From positions 1 through 64,000 of the forward strand of contig NZ_LHVE01000020.1 in NCBI RefSeq assembly GCF_001269655.1: DNA of 64,000 nt. The letters run 5' to 3'. This stretch comes from Pseudomonas thivervalensis. GTDB lineage: Bacteria > Pseudomonadota > Gammaproteobacteria > Pseudomonadales > Pseudomonadaceae. Made by a program: the position numbers and the translations under genes. Below, in pieces: positions 24,564 to 33,001 of this stretch. The notes beneath the pieces are model-generated. The model searched no databases. It was not told where the DNA came from and saw only the letters and a list, made by a program, of their open reading frames with translations. The first letter of the stretch is position 1. Each line of letters starts with the position of its first letter.

Positions 24564-25607
24564 TTACTTCGCAGCCCAGGAGTTGAAGCGCTGCTCCAGT
24601 TGCTCACCGTTATCAGCCCAGAAGCTGACGTCGATCTGCACTTGGTTGGCGATGTTTTCCGGGGTGGTCGGCATGTCTTTCAGGACATCCTTGGCCAGCA
24701 ACGGCACAGCCTGGGTATTGGCCGGGCCGTAGGCGATGTTTTCCGAGTAGGTTTTCTGCTGCTGCGGTGCAACCGAGTAGGCAATGAACTTCTTCGCGGC
24801 TTCGGCGCGGGCCTTGTCCAAGCCGCGTGGGATGGCCCAGGCGTCGAAGTCGTAGATGCCGCCGTTCCACACCACTTTCAGGTTGCTTTCTTTCTGTACC
24901 GCGGCGATCCGGCCGTTGTACGCCGAGCTCATGACCACGTCACCGGATGCCAGGTATTGCGGCGGCTGGGCACCGGCTTCCCACCACTGGATGTTCGGCT
25001 TGAGTTCATCGAGCTTCTTGAAGGCGCGGTCCTGGCCGTCCTTGCCGGCCAGCACTTTATAGACGTCTTTCGGCGCTACGCCGTCGGCCATCAAGGCGAA
25101 TTCCAAGGTGTACTTGGCGCCTTTGCGCAGGCCGCGCTTGCCTGGGAATTGCTTGGTGTCCCAGAAGTCCGCCCAACTGGTCGGCGCGGTCTTGAGCTTG
25201 TCGGCGTTGTAGGCCAGCACGGTCGACCACACGAAGAAACCTACGCCGCAAGGCTGGATGGCGCCCTTGACGTAATCTTCGGTCTTGCCGAACAGGGCCG
25301 GGTCCAGTTGCTCGAACATGTCTTCGTCACAACCACGGGACAATTCCGGGGACTCGACTTCCACCAGGTCCCAGGAAACGCTCTTGGTGTCGACCATGGC
25401 CTTGACCTTGGCCATTTCGCCGTTGTACTCGCCAGCCACGATCTTGCCGTTGCCAGCCGCTTCCCACGGTGCGTAGAAGGCTTTGACCTGAGCCGCCTTG
25501 TTCGCCCCGCCGAAAGACACCACGGTCAGGTCCGGGCCCGCCGCCATCGCGCTTGCCGCACCCATCATGCCCAGTGTCAGGGCTGTGAACTTCAGGGATC
25601 TCAACAT
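24564..25607 (-). CDS. ABC transporter periplasmic substrate-binding protein (polyamine-like)
   Basis: 347 residues with a Sec signal peptide (1-23, cleavage after ASAMAAG-type sequence). The mature protein belongs to the PotD/PotF-like SBP family: LTVVSFGGANKAAQVKAFY, then WDLVEVESPEL, and the typical VMSSAYNGRIAAV. Because PotF signature Trp/Asp/Glu positions cannot be checked without alignment, polyamine specificity is an inference from the operon. TGGAGAGA precedes the ATG. Located between the ATPase and permease genes. Confidence 0.9.
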   Translation of the reverse strand: MLRSLKFTALTLGMMGAASAMAAGPDLTVVSFGGANKAAQVKAFYAPWEAAGNGKIVAGEYNGEMAKVKAMVDTKSVSWDLVEVESPELSRGCDEDMFEQLDPALFGKTEDYVKGAIQPCGVGFFVWSTVLAYNADKLKTAPTSWADFWDTKQFPGKRGLRKGAKYTLEFALMADGVAPKDVYKVLAGKDGQDRAFKKLDELKPNIQWWEAGAQPPQYLASGDVVMSSAYNGRIAAVQKESNLKVVWNGGIYDFDAWAIPRGLDKARAEAAKKFIAYSVAPQQQKTYSENIAYGPANTQAVPLLAKDVLKDMPTTPENIANQVQIDVSFWADNGEQLEQRFNSWAAK

Positions 25608-25657
25608 TTATTGTTCTCTCCACGTGCAGGGTTGGTGTTGGTTACAGCAGGGGGCGA

Positions 25658-26782
25658 TCAATTCGCCTCTAGAAGGGGATCGAGCGCACGCACATGCTCG
25701 ACTTGCCAGCCAAGCGGAACCACGTCCCCGACGGCGAGCGCGGGATCGAGCTCGGCAATCGGCTGTTTCACGAAGAAGTCGTTCTTGCCGCAGACTTCCA
25801 GGCGAACCCGGACGTGGTCGCCCAGATAGATGAATTCCGCCACCCTCCCTGAGAAGCGGTTGACACATTGTTCGCTGACACCGTTGAGGCTCACCCGCTC
25901 CGGACGGATCGACAGGGTCACTGGCTCGCCGGGCTGGCCGACGTTCACTGCCAGGGCCTCGACCTTTTCGCCGCGCGCCAGCTCCACCAGGCAACGATCG
26001 CCGGTGTGGCTGTGCAGGCGACCGTTGAGGCGGTTGTTTTCGCCGATGAAGTTGGCGACGAAGGTGTTTTTCGGCTCTTCATACAAGGTGCGCGGCGGAG
26101 CGATCTGCTGGATCTCGCCCTGGTGGAACACCGCCACACGGTCGGACATGGTCAGGGCTTCGCCCTGGTCGTGGGTCACGTAGACCACGGTCACGCCAAG
26201 ACGCTGGTGCAGGTGCTTGATTTCCATCTGCATGTGTTCGCGCAGTTGCTTGTCCAGCGCACCGAGCGGTTCGTCCATCAGCACCAACTGCGGCTCGAAC
26301 ACCAGCGCCCGGGCCAGGGCCACCCGTTGTTGCTGGCCGCCGGACAGTTGCGCCGGGTAGCGTTGGGCGAAGCTGTCCAACTGGACCATGCTCAGGACGC
26401 GCTTGACCCGATCGCTCACGTCGCTCTTGTTCAGGCCACGCACAGTCAGTGGAAAAGCAAGGTTCTCGGAGACGGTCATGTGCGGGAACAAGGCGTAGTT
26501 CTGGAACACCATGCCGATGTCGCGCTTGTGTGGCGGCACATTGTTGATCGAGCGCCCGGCCAGCAGGATCTCGCCGGCGGTTGGGGTTTCAAACCCGGCG
26601 AGCATCATCAGGCTGGTGGTCTTGCCAGAGCCGGAAGGCCCGAGCAGGGTCAGGAATTCGCCTTTGCGAATATCCAGGTTGAGGTCTTTGACGATCAGGT
26701 TCTCGCCGTCGTAGCTCTTTTGCACACCACGAAAGCTGACCAGCACATCACTGGCCCCCGCGCTTGAATCGACCTGGCTCAT
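25658..26782 (-). CDS. ABC transporter ATP-binding protein, PotA type
   Basis: 374-residue ATPase that drives the transporter. Walker A GPSGSGKT (48-55), signature LSGGQ (146-150), Walker B LVLMDEP (167-173), the switch histidine in VTHDQGEAL, and a C-terminal TOBE domain (about 285-370) as in polyamine, iron and sulfate importers. First gene of the operon, with a palindromic site about 110-125 bases upstream and a two-component system beyond it. Confidence 0.94.
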   Translation of the reverse strand: MSQVDSSAGASDVLVSFRGVQKSYDGENLIVKDLNLDIRKGEFLTLLGPSGSGKTTSLMMLAGFETPTAGEILLAGRSINNVPPHKRDIGMVFQNYALFPHMTVSENLAFPLTVRGLNKSDVSDRVKRVLSMVQLDSFAQRYPAQLSGGQQQRVALARALVFEPQLVLMDEPLGALDKQLREHMQMEIKHLHQRLGVTVVYVTHDQGEALTMSDRVAVFHQGEIQQIAPPRTLYEEPKNTFVANFIGENNRLNGRLHSHTGDRCLVELARGEKVEALAVNVGQPGEPVTLSIRPERVSLNGVSEQCVNRFSGRVAEFIYLGDHVRVRLEVCGKNDFFVKQPIAELDPALAVGDVVPLGWQVEHVRALDPLLEAN

Positions 26783-26893
26783 ACCCGCACCTTTTGTTTT
26801 GATGACTGCTTGTGAATCAAGCCTAGTGGAGCCTGGGGCCCACGCAAATCGGGGCGCAGGAGAGAATCGCCTCAGCCGGATGGAAGAGTCGGG

Positions 26894-26909
26894 GTAGGGA
26901 TTGCCCTAC
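26894..26909. promoter_or_regulatory. palindromic operator candidate upstream of the ABC operon
   Basis: GTAGGG-ATTG-CCCTAC is a perfect 6+4+6 palindrome located 112-127 bases upstream of the ATPase start codon. It stands in a 348-base gap that otherwise contains only a REPIN (27021-27111). The neighbouring NarL/LuxR-type regulator makes it a plausible binding site; this is inference. Confidence 0.4.
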
Positions 26910-27020
26910 AGGGATGGCGGGATTGGATAAATGCAGGGGCGAGTTTTAAGCGGCACGCTGCAAGCAGGGGCAAAAAGCGCTGTTGGGGTGTGTCGCAAAT
27001 GGATATGCCAACACAACCCC

Positions 27021-27111
27021 CTGTGGGAGCGAGCTTGCTCGCGATGGCGGTGCGTCAGCAACATCAGTGCTGAAAGATCTGACGCTATCGCGAGCAAGCT
27101 CGCTCCCACAG
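27021..27111. repeat. REPIN
   Basis: CTGTGGGAGCGAGCTTGCTC (27021-27040) and its inverse ending at 27111 flank a short spacer; both arms carry GAGCGAGCTTGCTCGC. It ends 20 bases before the response-regulator stop codon. Confidence 0.92.
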
Positions 27112-27130
27112 GGGGAAACCGTGGTGAGGT

Positions 27131-27760
27131 TTAGAGCAGCTTGTGCTCCATGGCGTATTTCACCAACTCGGCCAATGAGGTGATGTTGAGCTTTTGCATC
27201 AGCCGCGCCTTGTGGGTACTGATGGTCTTGCTGCTCAGGGCCAATTGCTGGGCGATGTCATTGACGTTGGCGCCTTGGGCCAGGCGCTCGAAGACCGAGA
27301 ATTCGCGCTCGGACAGCAGCGAATGCAGCGGCCGGGTGTCGGTCAGGCCCACTTCGAAGACCATCCGGTCGGCCAGGTCCGGGTCGATGTAGCGCCCACC
27401 GGCTGCGACCTTGCGAATCGCCATGAGCAACAGCGCTGGATCACTGTCCTTGGTGGCGTAGCCGGCGGCACCGACCTTCAACGCGCGGGCGGCCATTTGC
27501 GCCTCGTCATGCATCGACAGCACCAGGATCGCCGGCGGATTGTTCAGCGCCCGGATCCGTGGGATCGCCTCCAGGCCGTTGACGCCGGGCATGGAAATGT
27601 CCAGCAGCACCACTTCGCAAGGCACGTGGCGCAGTGTCTCGAGCAGTTGTTCGCCATTGCTCGCCTCCCCCACCACCACCAGATCCTTGGCCAGGCCGAT
27701 CAACTGCTTGATGCCTTCGCGGACGATGGTGTGGTCTTCGGCTACCAGTACACGGATCAC
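27131..27760 (-). CDS. response regulator, NarL/FixJ family
   Basis: 209 residues: receiver domain with E8-D9, phospho-acceptor D54 (LLDISMPG) and the KD-type lysine near 105, then a LuxR-type helix-turn-helix (LSEREFSVFERLAQGANVND and SSKTISTHKARLMQKL). It lies 122 bases downstream of the sensor kinase on the same strand with a REPIN between. Its likely partner is that kinase; its target could be the adjacent ABC transporter operon. Confidence 0.93.
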   Translation of the reverse strand: MIRVLVAEDHTIVREGIKQLIGLAKDLVVVGEASNGEQLLETLRHVPCEVVLLDISMPGVNGLEAIPRIRALNNPPAILVLSMHDEAQMAARALKVGAAGYATKDSDPALLLMAIRKVAAGGRYIDPDLADRMVFEVGLTDTRPLHSLLSEREFSVFERLAQGANVNDIAQQLALSSKTISTHKARLMQKLNITSLAELVKYAMEHKLL

Positions 27761-27783
27761 GTTCTTCTCCAGGTTTAAAATCT

Positions 27784-27857
27784 CATCGCGAGCAGGCTCG
27801 CTCCCACATTGATTGAGGCGTACACAAACCTTGTGGGAGCGAGCCTGCTCGCGATGG
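27784..27857. repeat. REPIN, outward orientation
   Basis: CATCGCGAGCAGGCTCGCTCCCACA (given as 27784-27808) and its inverse 27833-27857. Here the palindrome is GAGCAGGCTCGCTC, a variant of the other copies. It lies between the sensor kinase and regulator genes. Confidence 0.88.
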
Positions 27858-27882
27858 CGTCAGCCCAGGCAACAGAAAACCA

Positions 27883-30279
27883 TCAGGCCTCACCCAACGG
27901 CACCCGCACCGACAGCGTCGTCCCCTCCCCCGGCTCACTGTCCAGGGTCAATTGCCCACCCATGATCAGCACCCGTTCACGCATGCCGACCAGGCCAAAG
28001 GACGTCGGCCGCCCCGTATCGGCAACAAATCCTACACCGTCGTCGCTGACGGTCAGACATAATTCAGCGCCTTGCTGAACCAGCGTCAACTCCACGGTAT
28101 GCGCCTGGGCATGGCGCATCACGTTGGTCAGCGCCTCCTGGAGAATCCGAAACAGGCCGATGGCCTTGGCGTCGCTCAGGGTTGGCAGGTTGTCCGGCAC
28201 CTGCACCAGGCAAGGAATCTGCGTACGCGCTTCGAAGCGCCGCGCCTGCCATTCGATGGCCGAGGCGATGCCGGCATCCAGGATCGGCGGGCGCAACGCC
28301 GTCGCCACGTCCCGCACCAGTTGAAACAACTGGGCAATCAGGCGCTTCATGCTGTTAAGCCGCTCATGCAGGCCCGGATCGAGTTGCGCGTAGGCCAACT
28401 CACACATGGACGTTTCCAGCTTCAGCACCGTCAGCATCTGGCCCAGCTCATCATGGACTTCCCGGGCAATGCGGGCCTTTTCCTCTTCCCGCACGCTTTC
28501 CAGGTGCGCCGACAATTCGCGCAATTGCTCCCGGGAACTGGCCAGCTCCAGTTCGATGCGCTTGCTGTCGGTGATGTCCCAGACGATACCGTCCCAGACG
28601 TAGGCACCATCCTCGAGGCGACGGGTGATGGCCTTGATCTCGGCCCAACGCTCCTGGCCTTCGCGGGTCAGGATGCGGCCCTGCCATGACCAATCGCTGT
28701 CGGTGTCCAGTGCCTGGTCCTGAGTACGGTGGTAATCGACCTTGTCCTCCGGGTGTACCAGGCTGCGCAGCCCGGTATCGCTGCGGGCCAGAATGGCGGG
28801 GGAATAGCCCACCAGGCTTTCGCTGCCTTCGCTGATGTAGGCGAAGTCGATCTGGCCGGTCACCGGCGCCCGTTCCAGGCGAAAGACCAGGCCCGGCACA
28901 TTGGCGGCGATGCCTTGCAACCGCGCCTCGCTTTCGCGCAGCGCCGCCAGCGCACGTCGGCGTTCGGTCACATCATTGAGGTAGACCACCAAGTATTCGG
29001 CATCGCGAAAACGCAGGAAGCTCAGGGAGACGTCGGCCGGCAGGATGCTGCCATCGGCGCGTACGCATTCGGTCTCGAAACTCTGCGGTCCATCTTCACT
29101 GGCCCGGGCGCGTTTCCACAGGTTCAGCCAGCGGTCCATGTGCAGGCCCGGCTCAAAATCGATCAAGGGTCGATCGATGATGGCGCCCGGAGCGTAGCCG
29201 AGCATGGTTTCGGCCGCTCGGTTGGCGTAGCGCACATGGCTGTCCCAATTGACCCAGAGGATGCCGACCGTGCTTTGATCAATGGAGAACTGCGTCAGGC
29301 GCAACGCTTCCTCACTGGCAGCACGCTGGGCAATGTCCTCCCTGGCGGTACGCAGACGGCGCTCCAACCCACGGAGCTGGCGGCGCTGCCAGAACACGAT
29401 GGCGACGCTGCTGAGCAGCAAGGCCAGGATCAACAGGGTCAGGTTCTGCCAGAACCCCGGGGTTTCGGTCAGGCGCGGGTATTTGGGCTTGAGCCAACGG
29501 CTGTGCAGTTGCTCCAGCTCTTTGGCCGGGATCGCCTGCAATCCGCTGTCGATGATGTCCGCCAGTTCCGGCCAGTCCCGGCGTGTGGCCACTCGCAGCA
29601 ACTGCGGCAGGCCAATGTCGCCCACCACCGCCAGCTCGGCGAACTCGGGCTCGACCATCAGCCGCCCGAGCTGCGCCTCGTCGACCACTGCGTATCGGGC
29701 CTGCTGGGTCAGCAGCAATTGCAGGGCCTCGCGCTCCAGCGGCACGCCTTGCAGGTTCAGCGTCGGGTAGTTGCTGCGCAGGTAATCGGCCGTGGCGCTG
29801 GGCATGCGCACGGCGACGCGGGCCTGGGTGTCGAGTTTTTCCAACTCCACCCCTTCGGCGCCTTTCTGCGCGCCGACGATCAATTGCGGCACGCGCATGT
29901 AGGGGTCGGAAAACTGCCAGAGCTTGAGCCCGCCCGGGGATTGGGTCAGGCCCGGAGCGACATCCACCTCGCCGGCGCGCACCGCGGCTTCCAATTGCGC
30001 CACGTCCTGGAAGTTGCGCCAGGTCAGCTCGACGTTCAACGCCTTGCCCAGCCATTGCATCAACTCGACGTTGGTGCCGGACAACCGCTGCAGGCGCCGG
30101 TCGTATTGCGCGTAGGGCGCTTGCAAGACCAGGCCGACCCGCCATTGCGGATGCTGCACCAGCCATTGGCGCTGGCCTGCATTCAGTTGCACCCCAGGTG
30201 CCGACGGCGCGGGCGCGGCCCACGCCATCAAGGGAAGCCATAAACAGCCGATAACCCACAGGCAGCAAAAACGCATCAT
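27883..30279 (-). CDS. hybrid-sensing histidine kinase with periplasmic solute-binding domain
   Basis: About 798 residues. A signal sequence or first membrane segment (1-22) is followed by a periplasmic SBP_bac_3-like domain (about 30-265), a transmembrane helix (about 276-297), two PAS/PAC modules (about 330-580) and a HisKA_3/HATPase core. The phospho-acceptor is H609 in IAREVHDELGQM; the ATP-binding part has QEALTNVMRHAQA and SDDGVGF. Start ATG 30279 is preferred; upstream TTG (30300) and GTG codons also lie in frame. It probably senses a small ligand, perhaps the substrate of the adjacent transporter. Confidence 0.9.
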   Translation of the reverse strand: MMRFCCLWVIGCLWLPLMAWAAPAPSAPGVQLNAGQRQWLVQHPQWRVGLVLQAPYAQYDRRLQRLSGTNVELMQWLGKALNVELTWRNFQDVAQLEAAVRAGEVDVAPGLTQSPGGLKLWQFSDPYMRVPQLIVGAQKGAEGVELEKLDTQARVAVRMPSATADYLRSNYPTLNLQGVPLEREALQLLLTQQARYAVVDEAQLGRLMVEPEFAELAVVGDIGLPQLLRVATRRDWPELADIIDSGLQAIPAKELEQLHSRWLKPKYPRLTETPGFWQNLTLLILALLLSSVAIVFWQRRQLRGLERRLRTAREDIAQRAASEEALRLTQFSIDQSTVGILWVNWDSHVRYANRAAETMLGYAPGAIIDRPLIDFEPGLHMDRWLNLWKRARASEDGPQSFETECVRADGSILPADVSLSFLRFRDAEYLVVYLNDVTERRRALAALRESEARLQGIAANVPGLVFRLERAPVTGQIDFAYISEGSESLVGYSPAILARSDTGLRSLVHPEDKVDYHRTQDQALDTDSDWSWQGRILTREGQERWAEIKAITRRLEDGAYVWDGIVWDITDSKRIELELASSREQLRELSAHLESVREEEKARIAREVHDELGQMLTVLKLETSMCELAYAQLDPGLHERLNSMKRLIAQLFQLVRDVATALRPPILDAGIASAIEWQARRFEARTQIPCLVQVPDNLPTLSDAKAIGLFRILQEALTNVMRHAQAHTVELTLVQQGAELCLTVSDDGVGFVADTGRPTSFGLVGMRERVLIMGGQLTLDSEPGEGTTLSVRVPLGEA

Positions 30280-30353
30280 CGAAGTCTCATGCACTGACAA
30301 ATACTGACCAACCCATTAGGCTGCCGGAAATACTTCTGGTCATGGAATATCCG

Positions 30354-31346
30354 ATGCCCTTTGTTTATCGCCTGGCGTTGCCAGCATTGTGCCTGTCGCT
30401 GATCCTGCCAAGTGCCTTTTCTGTCCAGGCCAGCGAAACGGCCCCCGCCGCCGAGCAGCCCGCCGAGGAAAAACCCGTCGAGCGCCAGCCTTTGCTCGAG
30501 CGTAGCCAGGAAGAAGCGGCTGCACTTGGACGAAAAGTCCCACCCCAGGAACAGCAACAATTGCAGACTGGCAGCGACACCTTCCTGGCGCTGTGGAAAC
30601 CGGCCAATACCAGTGACCCCAGGGGCGCGGTCATCATCGTCCCGGGGGCCGGCGAAACAGCTGACTGGCCTCAAGTCATCGGCCCATTGCGTAAAAAGTT
30701 GCCTGATGTCGAATGGAGCAGCCTGAGTATCACCCTGCCGGACCTGCAAAGCGACGTCATTGCACCGCGCGTGGAAGAAACACCGCCCGAGACCAAACCG
30801 GCCGACACCGCTGCCGCGGCACCGGACGCCACCACTTCGGCGCCGATCGAACAGGTCGCCGGCGGCGAGGCCGATGCGGTGGATCCCGTCGTTGCCCAAA
30901 CCGATGAAGAGCACGCCAAGGCTGACGCCGAGCGTATCTTCGCTCGCATCGACGCGGCGCTGGCCTACGCCGAACAGCAAAGCGCACGTCGCATCGTGCT
31001 GCTGGGCCATGGCACCGGCGCGTATTGGGCCGCGCGTTACCTGAGTGAAAAGCAGCCGTCGCAAGTCGAGCGATTCGTGATGGTGGCCGCCCAGACGCCG
31101 GTCACTGCAAAACCTGGCCTGGCCGAACTGACCCCAACCTTGAAGCTGGCGACCGCCGATATCTTCTACATGGACAAACCGCTGGATCGCAACGCGGCGC
31201 TGGAGCGCTTGCAGGCGAGCAAACGCTTGAAAGGTTCCACGTTCAGCCAGGTATCCCTCAAGGCCCTGCCGAACCCGTCGGCGGAGCAGGAGCAGTTGTT
31301 TCGTCGGGTTCGGGGTTGGTTGAATCCGCAGAAGGCGGGGGAGTAA
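30354..31346 (+). CDS. DUF3530 family exported protein
   Basis: About 330 residues with an N-terminal signal sequence (LALPALCLSLILPSAFSVQA), a charged linker and an alpha/beta-hydrolase-like domain. The expected nucleophile elbow reads LLGHGTGAYWA, so the Gly-x-Ser-x-Gly serine is replaced by Gly; catalysis by the usual serine triad seems unlikely. A Glu/Pro/Ala-rich insert (about 140-185) interrupts the fold. ATG 30354 has GGAA six bases upstream; the ATG at 30342 has none. Divergent from the sensor kinase. Function unknown, probably envelope-related. Confidence 0.75.
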   Translation: MPFVYRLALPALCLSLILPSAFSVQASETAPAAEQPAEEKPVERQPLLERSQEEAAALGRKVPPQEQQQLQTGSDTFLALWKPANTSDPRGAVIIVPGAGETADWPQVIGPLRKKLPDVEWSSLSITLPDLQSDVIAPRVEETPPETKPADTAAAAPDATTSAPIEQVAGGEADAVDPVVAQTDEEHAKADAERIFARIDAALAYAEQQSARRIVLLGHGTGAYWAARYLSEKQPSQVERFVMVAAQTPVTAKPGLAELTPTLKLATADIFYMDKPLDRNAALERLQASKRLKGSTFSQVSLKALPNPSAEQEQLFRRVRGWLNPQKAGE

Positions 31347-31379
31347 GGGCTAGTTCAACTTGGGTGCTGACCAACCCCC

Positions 31380-31546
31380 GTGGCGAGGGAGCTTGCTCCC
31401 GCTGGACCGCGCTGTAGGAGCTGCCGAGCGAAGCGAGGCTGCGATCTTTCCAAACCAGTTGAATATCAAGCGAAAGATCAAGATCAAAAGATCGCAGCCT
31501 TCGGCAGCTCCTACCGCAGCCGAGCGGGAGCAAGCTCCCTCGCCAC
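31380..31546. repeat. nested REPIN (one REP pair inside another)
   Basis: The outer arms, GTGGCGAGGGAGCTTGCTCC and inverse (31380-31402, 31524-31546), belong to the GAGGGAGCTTGCTCCC type. Inside them is a second, unrelated pair (31414-31514) with arms GTAGGAGCTGCCG / CGGCAGCTCCTAC and internal GCTGCGATCTTT repeats. It fills the gap between the converging DUF3530 and DjlA-like genes. Confidence 0.9.
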
Positions 31547-31560
31547 AGAGGCTGGTGAGA

Positions 31561-32328
31561 CTAGCGAAAATCCCGCCGCTCGCGAATCAACCGATAGGCG
31601 TTATGCAGCTCTCGGGTTCTATCGGTGGCTTCACGCACCTGCAGGGGCGTTGCGCCGCTGCCGGCAATCTTGTCCGGGTGATGCCGACTGAGCAGCCGCC
31701 GGTACGCGCGCTTGATCTGCGACGGCTCGCTGGTGGCCGAAACCCCCAGCAAGCGCAAGGCCTCCTGGTAGGTCACACCGGCGTTGGGCCGCGACAGTTT
31801 CTGCGGCTCGTAATCAGCCGCCAGCGCCTGGACCTGTTGCGGCGTCCAGCCCAGCCAACGGCCCCATTGGGCCACCAGTTCCCGCTCGCTGACACCGGCA
31901 CGCCCATCGGCCCAGACCATCCGCCAACAGGCGCGCAATACCCCTTCAGCCGCATGGGGCTGGGCGGCCAGGCGGCGCATGTAACCGCGCAAGCGATCGT
32001 TTCCGGACTTGCCCCGATTGAATGCCGCGATTGCCCGGCGTTGCGCCGACTCGCTCAAATCCAGCGCACGCATTTCCTGGCGAGCCTGCTGGATGTGGCC
32101 GTCGACCACGCGCCCATCACACTTGGCCAACCGCCCCAGCAATACGAACAATAATTCATCGTTGCGCAACGCCGGGCGACCGCCCAGCCGCTCACGTATC
32201 TGCGCCCAGCCCTGCAGGTTCAAGCGCCGGTCCAGCGCCTGCCCCAACAATGCGCCCAGCATGGCCCCCGGGATGCTGGCTATGGCAAAGCCCGCCCCGG
32301 CTCCAATCAGAGTCCCTGGCCACCACAT
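31561..32328 (-). CDS. DjlA-like co-chaperone (TerB plus J domain)
   Basis: 255 residues: a Gly/Ala-rich membrane segment (about 5-30, LIGAGAGFAIASIPGAMLGA), a TerB-like helical domain (about 55-175, ELLFVLLGRLAKCDGRV) and a C-terminal J domain with HPD at 217-219 (RHHPDK). Same architecture as E. coli DjlA, a membrane-bound DnaK partner. It begins one base after the murU stop, so it is read with amgK and murU. Confidence 0.9.
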   Translation of the reverse strand: MWWPGTLIGAGAGFAIASIPGAMLGALLGQALDRRLNLQGWAQIRERLGGRPALRNDELLFVLLGRLAKCDGRVVDGHIQQARQEMRALDLSESAQRRAIAAFNRGKSGNDRLRGYMRRLAAQPHAAEGVLRACWRMVWADGRAGVSERELVAQWGRWLGWTPQQVQALAADYEPQKLSRPNAGVTYQEALRLLGVSATSEPSQIKRAYRRLLSRHHPDKIAGSGATPLQVREATDRTRELHNAYRLIRERRDFR

Positions 32329-32329
32329 A

Positions 32330-33001
32330 TCAACCGCTCGCTTCTATCAAGGTTTCGACCTGCGCCAAACGTTCGTGTGTGCCGACATCGACCCAATGCC
32401 CTTTCAAGTGTTCACCACTGACGCGCCCCTCGGTCATGGCCGTGCGCAACAGCGGGGCGAGCCTGAACGCACCGTCCGCGCAACCGTCGAACAACCGCGG
32501 GTGCAGGACGGCGATGCCGCTATAGGTCAGGTTGTCGGCAGGCGTTTGTCCATCGTGAACCTTTCCGTCGACCAGGATGAAATCGCCGTCCGGGTGATGC
32601 TCCGGATTATCGACGAGCACCAGGTGCGCCAGCCCCTCCAAGGGTCGGCGCAACGCGCTGAAGTCATAGTCGGTCCAGACATCACCGTTCACCACCACAA
32701 ACGCCTCATCGCCCAGCAGCGGCAAGGCCCGGTAAATTCCACCGCCGGTCTCAAGCGGCTCACCCTCAGGCGAAAACCGAATGCTCACGCCAAACCGTGA
32801 GCCGTCCCCCAGGTGATCTTCGATCTGCTGGCCGAGCCAGGCGTGATTGATCACGATCTCGGTGAACCCGGCCCTGGCGAGCGCCCGCAGGTGGTATTCG
32901 ATCAAGGGCACGCCGCCCACACGAATCAACGGCTTTGGCGTGGTAAGGGTCAAGGGACGCATGCGCTCGCCCTTGCCCGCCGCCAGGATCATCGCCTTCA
33001 T
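32330..33001 (-). CDS. murU: N-acetylmuramate 1-phosphate uridylyltransferase
   Basis: Makes UDP-MurNAc from MurNAc-1-P in the pseudomonad peptidoglycan recycling bypass that confers intrinsic fosfomycin tolerance. The 223-residue nucleotidyltransferase opens with LAAGKGERMRPLTLTTPKPL (nucleotide-binding loop), then VVVNGDVWTDYDF (metal-binding Asp) and HWVDVGTHERL. Overlaps amgK by four bases. Confidence 0.93.
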   Translation of the reverse strand: MKAMILAAGKGERMRPLTLTTPKPLIRVGGVPLIEYHLRALARAGFTEIVINHAWLGQQIEDHLGDGSRFGVSIRFSPEGEPLETGGGIYRALPLLGDEAFVVVNGDVWTDYDFSALRRPLEGLAHLVLVDNPEHHPDGDFILVDGKVHDGQTPADNLTYSGIAVLHPRLFDGCADGAFRLAPLLRTAMTEGRVSGEHLKGHWVDVGTHERLAQVETLIEASG

